From positions 1 to 11,774 of the forward strand of contig JAKOTC010000174.1 in the NCBI GenBank assembly GCA_029776465.1: a stretch of 11,774 nt of DNA, in the 5' to 3' direction. Origin of the DNA: Bacillota bacterium. GTDB lineage: Bacteria; Bacillota; Clostridia; Oscillospirales; JAKOTC01. The notes beneath the pieces were generated by a model, which saw only the letters and a list, made by a program, of their open reading frames with translations, was not told the origin of the DNA and searched no databases. The position numbers were made by a program, and so were the translations under genes. Below, in pieces: positions 6,356 to 11,774 of this stretch (the first letter of the stretch is position 1; each line of letters starts with the position of its first letter).

Positions 6356-7618
6356 ATGAAAACCAGAGCTTTACGCCTGTATGGAAAGCATGACCTGCGG
6401 GTAGAAGAATTTGAGCTTCCGCCCATCAAAGAAGATGAAATTTTGGCCCGCATTGTGTCGGACAGCGTCTGCATGTCCACCCATAAGGCTGCCGAGCAGG
6501 GCTCTGACCATAAGCGCGTACCCAAGGATGTTGCCACCAATCCCATTATCCTCGGCCATGAGTTCTGCGGAGAGATTGTTGAAGTGGGCTCTAAATGGGC
6601 TTCCAAATTCAAGCCCGGTCAGCGGTTTGCCATCCAGCCCGCTGTGAATTATCAGGGCAGCCTGGCCGCTCCGGGTTATTCCTTCCCCTATATCGGCGGA
6701 ACTGCCACCTATGTGGTCATTCCTCACTTCTTTATGGAGCTAGGATGCCTGCTGCCCTATGACGGCGAAGCCTTTTTCTATGGCAGCTTAGCGGAACCCA
6801 TGAGCTGCATTGTGGGTGCCTTCCACGCCAACTATCACACCGAAAACGGAAGCTATGTTCATAAGATGGGGATTGTTCCGGGTGGCAATATGGCTATTCT
6901 GGCCGGTGCAGGTCCCATGGGAATGGGCGCCATTGACTATGCCATCCATGCTCCGATCAAACCCGGTCTGTTGGTGGTTACCGATATCGACACCGCCCGC
7001 TTAAAACGCGCCGAGCAGATTTTAACGATAGAGGAAGCTGCAAAGAACGGCGTCAAGCTGGTATATATGAATACTGCCGAACTGGAGGATCCCACCAAGG
7101 CGCTCATGGATTTGACCGGCGGCAAAGGATATGACGATGTATTTGTCTTTGCCCCTGTGGCTCCTGTGGTTGAACAGGCGGATAAGATTCTCGGTCGGGA
7201 CGGATGCCTGAACTTCTTTGCCGGCCCCATCGACCCCAACTTCAGCGCAAAATTCAATTTCTATAATGTTCACTACGCCTCCACCCATGTGGTCGGCACC
7301 TCCGGCGGCAATACCGATGACATGATCGAGTCCCTGTCTATGATGGAAAAAGGTCTGCTGGACCCTGCCGCCATGATCACCCATATCGGCGGTCTTGATT
7401 CTGCCAAAGACACGGTTCTGAATCTGCCGAAAATCCCCGGCGGCAAAAAGCTGATTTATACCCATATCAACATGCCCCTCACCGCCATCGCCGACTTTGA
7501 GGAAAAGGGAAAAACCAATCCGGTTTTTGCCGAACTGGCTAAAATTGTGGCAGAGAACAAGGGCTTGTGGTGCCAGAAAGCCGAGGCCTATCTGCTGGCC
7601 AACGCCGACAAACTTTAA
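6356..7618 (+). CDS. sorE: Zinc-binding dehydrogenase, L-sorbose-1-phosphate reductase (SorE) family
   Basis: A 420-residue medium-chain dehydrogenase. ATG 6356 has GAAGGAG (6341-6347) eight bases upstream. Motifs MKTRALRLYGK at the start, NPIILGHEFCGEI, GYSFPYIGG, SLAEPMSC, LNFFAGP and GTSGGNTDDM, together with a terminal PGGKKLIYT block, match what I know of SorE from the Klebsiella and Lactobacillus sorbose operons. Likely catalytic zinc ligands are C39, H68, E69 and E147; GAGPMG starts the NAD(P)-binding fold. The structural-zinc cysteine cluster of alcohol dehydrogenases is absent, as in SorE. The family reaction is reversible reduction of L-sorbose 1-phosphate to D-sorbitol 6-phosphate, the substrate of SrlD-type enzymes such as the SDR half encoded at the left edge. 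Other ketose or polyol phosphates are possible. No sorbose PTS or regulator is visible. Confidence 0.82.
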   Translation: MKTRALRLYGKHDLRVEEFELPPIKEDEILARIVSDSVCMSTHKAAEQGSDHKRVPKDVATNPIILGHEFCGEIVEVGSKWASKFKPGQRFAIQPAVNYQGSLAAPGYSFPYIGGTATYVVIPHFFMELGCLLPYDGEAFFYGSLAEPMSCIVGAFHANYHTENGSYVHKMGIVPGGNMAILAGAGPMGMGAIDYAIHAPIKPGLLVVTDIDTARLKRAEQILTIEEAAKNGVKLVYMNTAELEDPTKALMDLTGGKGYDDVFVFAPVAPVVEQADKILGRDGCLNFFAGPIDPNFSAKFNFYNVHYASTHVVGTSGGNTDDMIESLSMMEKGLLDPAAMITHIGGLDSAKDTVLNLPKIPGGKKLIYTHINMPLTAIADFEEKGKTNPVFAELAKIVAENKGLWCQKAEAYLLANADKL

Positions 7619-7637
7619 TTATACCGTCATCTATGAG

Positions 7638-7672
7638 GATGGATTCAGACAGAGGGTATGTCTGAATCCATC
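7638..7672. repeat. Perfect 14-bp inverted repeat between sorE and the E2 gene
   Basis: GATGGATTCAGACA (7638-7651) and TGTCTGAATCCATC (7659-7672) are perfect inverted copies around the seven-base loop GAGGGTA. It starts 20 bases after the sorE stop. No T run follows on either strand, so it is not a standard intrinsic terminator. It could be an mRNA-stabilising or processing hairpin, a factor-dependent terminator, or a protein-binding dyad. Confidence 0.6.
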
Positions 7673-7705
7673 GGCGCGCATACGCATATGACCGCTTAAA
7701 ATCAC

Positions 7706-7737
7706 TTGGTTTTGTTTTCAACCTTGCTATCAACCTT
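7706..7737 (+). promoter_or_regulatory. Possible weak promoter with 8-bp direct repeats upstream of the E2 gene
   Basis: TTGGTT (7706-7711) and TATCAA (7728-7733) are spaced by 16 bases and form a weak candidate promoter for the dehydrogenase complex. TCAACCTT occurs twice (7718-7725 and 7730-7737) at a 12-base period, overlapping the -10, as a regulator half-site pair might. All of this is consensus-based and tentative; read-through from the upstream genes is equally possible. Confidence 0.3.
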
Positions 7738-7755
7738 TGAAAGGAATGAAACATT

Positions 7756-9111
7756 ATGGCAATCGGCATTTTAATGCCAAAACAGGGCATCACCGTGGAA
7801 TCCTGTATCATCACTGCCTGGCACAAAAAGGTGGGGGATACGGTCGCCGTCGGGGATATCCTATTCTCCTATGAAACCGACAAAGCCTCCTTTGAGTGCG
7901 AGTCCACCGAAAGTGGAACGCTGCTGGATATCTTCTTTAAAGAAGGAGACGAAGTGCCGGTATTGGTTAACGTCTGTGCCATCGGAACCCCGGGTGAAGA
8001 TGTTTCCGCCCTCCGTCCCGAGGGTGCTACAGCAGCAGCGCCTGCTGCTCCTTCCGCTCCTGTTGCCCCGGCTGTTCAGCCCGCCGCGGCCCCTGTCTCC
8101 GAAATATCCGCTCCGGCCGCAGTTCCGGTAGAGGATGCCGGAAACGCTAAGATATCCCCCCGCGCCAAAATGGCCGCCGAGAAGCTGGGCGTTGATCCCA
8201 GAACCGTGGTTGGTTCTGGCCCCTATGGCCGCATTATTGAGCGGGATATTCTCTCTGCCGGCGCCGGGTTCACCAAAGCCGCTGAAAATGCGGTTCTTTC
8301 CGCCGACAAGGGCGCCTTTGCAGGTTCCGGCCTGGGTGGCAGAGTTTCCGTGTATGATACTGAAACCACTGCCGCCGCTGCAGCCTCAGCTGCTACCTCT
8401 GCGGCACCGGTTGCGGCCTATGAGGATGTGAAGCTGAGCAATATCCGCAAGTCCATTGCCAAAGCGATGGTCAACTCCCTTTCCACCATGGCTCAGCTGA
8501 CCCATCACGTCAGCTTTGACGCCACCGATATTATCGCTTTCCGCGCCAAGCTGAAGGCTAAAGGGGAAGAGATGGGTCTGGGCAATATTACCTTAAACGA
8601 CATTGTGATGTATGCTGTTGCCAAGGTGTTGAAAAACCACCCCGATTTGAATGCCAATCTGATTGACGATAATACCCTCCGTCATTTCTCCGGCGTCCAC
8701 CTGGGAATGGCGGTGGATACCCCCAAGGGGTTGCTGGTTCCCACTATTTTTGACGCGGATAAAATGTCCCTGTCTGAACTGTCCGCTGCCGCCAAAACTC
8801 TTGCCAAGGAAGCACAGAACGGCTCCATCAGTCCCGATAAATTGCGCGGTGGAAGCTTCACTGTAACCAATCTGGGCGCCTTCGGCATCGAATCCTTTAC
8901 CCCGGTTATCAATCCGCCCCAGACCGGTATCCTGGGTGTATGTAACATACAGACCAAGGTGCGTGAGGTCAACGGTGAATTGAAAGCCTATCAGGCCATG
9001 GGCCTTTCCCTGACCTTCGATCACCGGGTGGTGGACGGAGCGCCTGCTGCCCGTTTCCTCAAAGAACTTTGCGTCGCGCTGGAGAATTTCTCTCTGCTGC
9101 TTGCAAAATAA
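7756..9111 (+). CDS. Dihydrolipoamide acyltransferase (E2) of a 2-oxoacid/acetoin dehydrogenase-type complex
   Basis: A 451-residue core subunit that transfers an acyl group from lipoamide to CoA. ATG 7756 is preceded by AAAGGAA (7740-7746). An N-terminal lipoyl domain (about 1-78) has the attachment lysine K43 in ETDKAS. An Ala/Pro-rich flexible linker follows (about 90-128), then a peripheral subunit-binding domain (about 132-166, ISPRAK ... GSGPYGRI). A second stretch from about 188 (GSGLGGRVSVYD) resembles only the end of another such domain, followed by an Ala/Thr-rich linker. The catalytic domain (about 223-451) contains the acyltransferase motif DHRVVDG with H423 and D427. Pyruvate, branched-chain and acetoin E2 proteins cannot be separated by eye, so I do not name the acyl group. 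The E3 gene follows after 33 bases. Confidence 0.92.
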   Translation: MAIGILMPKQGITVESCIITAWHKKVGDTVAVGDILFSYETDKASFECESTESGTLLDIFFKEGDEVPVLVNVCAIGTPGEDVSALRPEGATAAAPAAPSAPVAPAVQPAAAPVSEISAPAAVPVEDAGNAKISPRAKMAAEKLGVDPRTVVGSGPYGRIIERDILSAGAGFTKAAENAVLSADKGAFAGSGLGGRVSVYDTETTAAAAASAATSAAPVAAYEDVKLSNIRKSIAKAMVNSLSTMAQLTHHVSFDATDIIAFRAKLKAKGEEMGLGNITLNDIVMYAVAKVLKNHPDLNANLIDDNTLRHFSGVHLGMAVDTPKGLLVPTIFDADKMSLSELSAAAKTLAKEAQNGSISPDKLRGGSFTVTNLGAFGIESFTPVINPPQTGILGVCNIQTKVREVNGELKAYQAMGLSLTFDHRVVDGAPAARFLKELCVALENFSLLLAK

Positions 9112-9144
9112 AGCTTTCAGATTGAATGAAAGGTCGTTATTCTC

Positions 9145-10515
9145 ATGGAACAATTTGATTTATTGGTTCTCGGCGGCGGCCCCGGTGGCTATCTCGCCGC
9201 TGAACGTGCCGGTCATGCCGGGTTGAAGACTGCCGTATTTGAAAAACGGGCCCTGGGCGGCGTCTGCCTCAATGAAGGCTGCATCCCCTCCAAAGCACTG
9301 CTCTACTCGGCAAAGGTTTTAGATTATGCCAACCACGGCAGTGTTTACGGTGTAACCACCACCGGCGCAAAGCTGGACCACAACGCCGTAATTGATCGCA
9401 AAGACGGGGTTGTGCAAATGCTGGTTTCCGGCGTGGGTGCCAAGATGAAAAAGAACAAGGTCACCGTGGTAAAATCCACCGGCGTGATCAAGGGCAAAAC
9501 CGAAGGCGGCTATGCAATTGAAGCGGACGGAAAGGAATATGTCGCCCCCAAGCTTATCATTGCTGCCGGTTCCGAAGCGGTAGTTCCTCCCATTCCGGGT
9601 GTAAAAGAAGGCCTTGCTGCCGGAACTGTCCTGACCAATCGGGAAATTCTCTCCCTGCGGGTAATTCCCAAAGAACTGGTCGTCATCGGCGGCGGGGTTA
9701 TCGGTCTCGAAATGGCCAGCTATTTTAACAGCGCCGGAAGCAAAGTTACCGTAATCGAAATGCTCAACAAGATCGCCGGGCCCACCGACGCTGAGATTTC
9801 AACAATTCTGCAGAAAAATTGTGAAAAGAAGGGCGTCACCTTCAAGCTGGGCTGCAAAGTCACTGCTGTGGAGAAAGGTGCTGTAAAATATCAAACTGCT
9901 GACGGCAGGGAAGAGTCTGTTTCCTGTGATTATACTCTCCTCTCCATCGGCCGTCGTCCCTCTTCCGCGGGTATCGGCTTGGAATCCATCGGTGTCTACA
10001 CCGAACGGAGAGCCATAAAGACGGATGAGTTCATGCGCACAAATGTCCCGGGTGTCTATGCCGTAGGCGATATCAACGGCGTTTATATGCTGGCCCATGC
10101 CGCCTATCGGGAAGCAGAAGTGGCCGTCAACCACATTCTGGGCAAGAAGGACCGGATGCGTTACAATGCCATCCCCTCGGTTATTTACACCAGTCCTGAG
10201 GTCGGTAGCGTGGGTGAAACCGAAGACACTGCCAAAGCCAAAGGGTTTGATGTGAAAACCGTTTCTCTGCCCTTGGTCTATTCCGGCCGCTATGTGGCGG
10301 AAAACCCCGGTGGAGATGGCATTTGCAAGCTGGTGGTAGACAAAAAAGCCAACCGCCTGCTGGGAGTGCATATGATTACCCCCTATGCCTCCGAGATCAT
10401 CTATGGCGCGGCCATGATGATTGAATCCGAGCTGCGGATCGATGACCTGAAAGAAATTGTCTTCCCCCATCCCACCGTATCGGAAATTATTCGCGAAGCG
10501 CTGTTTGAAATTTAA
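9145..10515 (+). CDS. lpdA: Dihydrolipoamide dehydrogenase (E3)
   Basis: A 456-residue FAD enzyme that reoxidises dihydrolipoamide on E2 and makes NADH. ATG 9145 is preceded by GAAAGGT (9128-9134). Visible motifs in order are the FAD-binding GGGPGG near 10-15; the redox-active disulfide C41-L-N-E-G-C46 followed by IPSK; the NAD-binding V-I-G-G-G-V-I-G-L-E near 179-188; the second FAD motif around VYAVGDINGVYMLAHAA; and the dimer-partner active-site pair H442 / E447 in HPTVSE. There is no N-terminal lipoyl domain, unlike many E3 proteins encoded in acetoin clusters. Length and motifs are standard. It sits between the E2 and E1 genes and so probably serves that complex, although E3 subunits can also be shared with others such as the glycine cleavage system. 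Confidence 0.95.
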   Translation: MEQFDLLVLGGGPGGYLAAERAGHAGLKTAVFEKRALGGVCLNEGCIPSKALLYSAKVLDYANHGSVYGVTTTGAKLDHNAVIDRKDGVVQMLVSGVGAKMKKNKVTVVKSTGVIKGKTEGGYAIEADGKEYVAPKLIIAAGSEAVVPPIPGVKEGLAAGTVLTNREILSLRVIPKELVVIGGGVIGLEMASYFNSAGSKVTVIEMLNKIAGPTDAEISTILQKNCEKKGVTFKLGCKVTAVEKGAVKYQTADGREESVSCDYTLLSIGRRPSSAGIGLESIGVYTERRAIKTDEFMRTNVPGVYAVGDINGVYMLAHAAYREAEVAVNHILGKKDRMRYNAIPSVIYTSPEVGSVGETEDTAKAKGFDVKTVSLPLVYSGRYVAENPGGDGICKLVVDKKANRLLGVHMITPYASEIIYGAAMMIESELRIDDLKEIVFPHPTVSEIIREALFEI

Positions 10516-10536
10516 TTTCCACAGTTCAAGCCAAAA

Positions 10537-10583
10537 TTGTTAATAACCGGGGAACCGGTATAAATAGAGATTGGGTCTCTATT
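10537..10583 (+). promoter_or_regulatory. Candidate promoter and overlapping dyads before the E1 gene
   Basis: TTGTTA (10537-10542) and TATAAA (10559-10564), 16 bases apart, form a reasonable promoter inside the 90-base gap between the E3 and E1 genes. The spacer holds ACCGG-GGAA-CCGGT (10546-10559), a short stem with a GNRA-type loop. AATAGAGA (10563-10570) and TCTCTATT (10576-10583) form a perfect 8-bp dyad across the expected start site, suiting an operator. An internal promoter would let E1 be controlled separately. Alternatively these are simply hairpins on a longer transcript. Confidence 0.4.
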
Positions 10584-10605
10584 GATTTGAAAGGAAGGTT
10601 TAACA

Positions 10606-11774
10606 ATGCCTAAGTCCCAATTTATTGACCCGAAAGAACTTCGCAAATCGGGTAAAATCACCTTTAAAGACATTCCAGTCAATGCTTACAACAAAACCAT
10701 TGACGAAGAGAGAAAGAATTTCTCTGATGAAGATTTAATCCGTATATACCGGGATATCGCCATCCTGAGAGAATTTGAAACCATGCTGTTGGGCATCAAA
10801 ACTCAGGGTGAATATGCCGGTATTAAGCACAGCTATCCCGGTCCTGCCCACCTTTCTCTGGGTCAGGAAGCCGCTGCTGTCGGCCAGGCTTACCTGCTGG
10901 GTCAGGATGACATTATCTTCGGTTCACACCGCAGCCACAGCGAAGTTCTCGCAAAGGGTCTTTCCTGCATTCAAAAGCTGACGGATGACGAATTAATGAC
11001 CATCATGAAAGATTTCTTCGGCGGCTCCATCCTCAAGGCGGTGGAAGGCAAGCAAAAAACCAACTCCGTTAAAGAGCTGGCCATGGACTTCTTGCTGTAT
11101 GGCGCACTGGCAGAGATTTTTGCCCGTGCTAACGGTTTCCATAAAGGTCTGGGCGGATCCATGCATGTATTCTTCCTGCCCTTCGGTATCTATCCCAATA
11201 ACGCCATCGTCGGCGGTTCCGCTCCGGTTGCGCTGGGTGCTGCGCTTTATAAAAAAGTCAACGGCAAGAAGGGCATCGTCATCTCCAACACCGGCGACGG
11301 TTCACTGGGCTGCGGTCCCGTTTACGAGTCCATGAACTTTGCCGCCATGGATCAGTTTAAACAACTGTGGGAAGAGGGCAAACGCGGCGGTCTGCCGATT
11401 ATGTTTAACTTCTTCGACAATGGCTATGGCATGGGCGGCCAGACCCGTGGCGAAACCATGGCTTATGATATGCTGGCCCGTTTGGGTGCCGGTATCACCC
11501 CCTCCCAGATGCATGCCGAGCGGGTAGACGGTTTCAATCCGCTGGCCGTTATCGACGCTATGCGCCGCAAAAAAGAGCTTCTTGAAAAGGGCGAAGGTCC
11601 CGTGCTTCTGGATGTGGTTACCTATCGTTATTCCGGACACTCTCCCTCCGACAGCGGCTCTTACCGTACCAAAGAAGAGGTCGAGGCCTGGCAGGCAATT
11701 GACCCGGTCATCACCTTCCGTAAAGCTCTTGTTGAAGCCGGTGTGGCTGAGGATAAGATCTTTGACGATATCTG
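10606..11774 (+). CDS. Thiamine-diphosphate dehydrogenase E1, alpha region (3' end missing)
   Basis: The frame opens at ATG 10606 after GAAAGGAAGG (10590-10599) and is still open at the right edge: 389 residues are visible. This is the E1 alpha fold of pyruvate/branched-chain/acetoin dehydrogenases: a PGPAHLSLGQEA substrate-channel motif near 78-90, SHRSHSEVLAKG at 107-118, the GFHKGLGGSMH block near 177-187 and the ThDP/Mg motif from G230-D231-G232 to D271-N272-G-Y274. The second Asn and the Tyr that matter in human E1 alpha are kept, while the first Asn is Asp. Two insertions stand out: about 40 residues between 120 and 170, and about 12 residues inside the ThDP motif (near 250-263). By family E1 decarboxylates a 2-oxoacid, or cleaves acetoin, and acylates lipoamide on E2. 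The visible part reaches the usual end of alpha without a stop, so a fused alpha/beta chain is possible but not shown. Confidence 0.9.
   Translation, partial: MPKSQFIDPKELRKSGKITFKDIPVNAYNKTIDEERKNFSDEDLIRIYRDIAILREFETMLLGIKTQGEYAGIKHSYPGPAHLSLGQEAAAVGQAYLLGQDDIIFGSHRSHSEVLAKGLSCIQKLTDDELMTIMKDFFGGSILKAVEGKQKTNSVKELAMDFLLYGALAEIFARANGFHKGLGGSMHVFFLPFGIYPNNAIVGGSAPVALGAALYKKVNGKKGIVISNTGDGSLGCGPVYESMNFAAMDQFKQLWEEGKRGGLPIMFNFFDNGYGMGGQTRGETMAYDMLARLGAGITPSQMHAERVDGFNPLAVIDAMRRKKELLEKGEGPVLLDVVTYRYSGHSPSDSGSYRTKEEVEAWQAIDPVITFRKALVEAGVAEDKIFDDI

Noticed and set aside
7638..7672. An intrinsic terminator at the 14-bp inverted repeat
   Set aside because: No T tract follows on the + strand or on the - strand, so it is listed as an unexplained repeat instead.
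9799..10470. A 223-codon minus-strand frame inside the E3 gene
   Set aside because: It lies wholly within a well-supported lpdA gene, and its translation is His/Gly-rich without any recognisable motif.
7756..11774. Calling the complex acetoin dehydrogenase (acoABCL) or pyruvate dehydrogenase
   Set aside because: Lipoyl, binding and catalytic motifs are common to all these complexes, gene order fits none of the standard operons, and the beta region is outside the window.
1..11774. CRISPR arrays, tRNA or rRNA genes, transposases, phage genes or toxin-antitoxin pairs
   Set aside because: No repeat-spacer pattern, tRNA-like fold, recombinase motif or terminal repeat of an insertion sequence was seen on either strand by eye.

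Overview
The window looks like the chromosome of an anaerobic, probably gut-associated clostridial Firmicute. This rests on gene content and style: two tandem rubredoxins next to an FprA-type flavodiiron protein, a 6-phosphofructokinase with pyrophosphate-type active-site residues, strong AAGGAG-like ribosome binding sites, and short intergenic gaps with every supported gene on the + strand. The genus cannot be named from the sequence. I see no mobile element, tRNA, rRNA, CRISPR array or prophage gene.

Layout. (a) 2-1909: the 3' part of a fused class II aldolase / short-chain dehydrogenase, cut by the left edge. Its dehydrogenase half resembles sorbitol-6-phosphate 2-dehydrogenase (SrlD). (b) 1910-3655: an oxygen-defence unit with its own promoter-like region, two small rubredoxins and a flavodiiron protein. 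Both rubredoxins have an N-terminal metal knuckle one residue short (C-x-C instead of C-x2-C). Hairpins lie in the leader and between the second rubredoxin and fprA. (c) 3785-7618: a closely spaced run of a PHP-domain protein with altered metal ligands, a PPi-type phosphofructokinase and an L-sorbose-1-phosphate reductase (SorE) relative. (d) 7756-11774: lipoyl acyltransferase (E2), dihydrolipoamide dehydrogenase (E3) and the alpha part of a thiamine-diphosphate E1, cut by the right edge. Together these form a 2-oxoacid or acetoin dehydrogenase-type complex.

How they may work together (inference). SorE-type enzymes interconvert L-sorbose 1-phosphate and D-sorbitol 6-phosphate, SrlD-type enzymes interconvert D-sorbitol 6-phosphate and fructose 6-phosphate, and phosphofructokinase makes fructose 1,6-bisphosphate. 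Three neighbours therefore make a plausible ketose/hexitol phosphate route into glycolysis. No transporter or sugar kinase is visible. The intact aldolase half suggests that a further, unidentified phosphorylated sugar may be cleaved. The multi-enzyme complex would produce an acyl-CoA and NADH at the far end. The rubredoxin/flavodiiron unit fits O2 or peroxide reduction in an anaerobe.

The strongest oddities are the paired C-x-C rubredoxins, the aldolase-SrlD fusion linked to sorE and a PPi-PFK, the altered PHP protein, and an E1 alpha region with two long insertions. The intergenic regions hold several clear inverted repeats that need experimental explanation.
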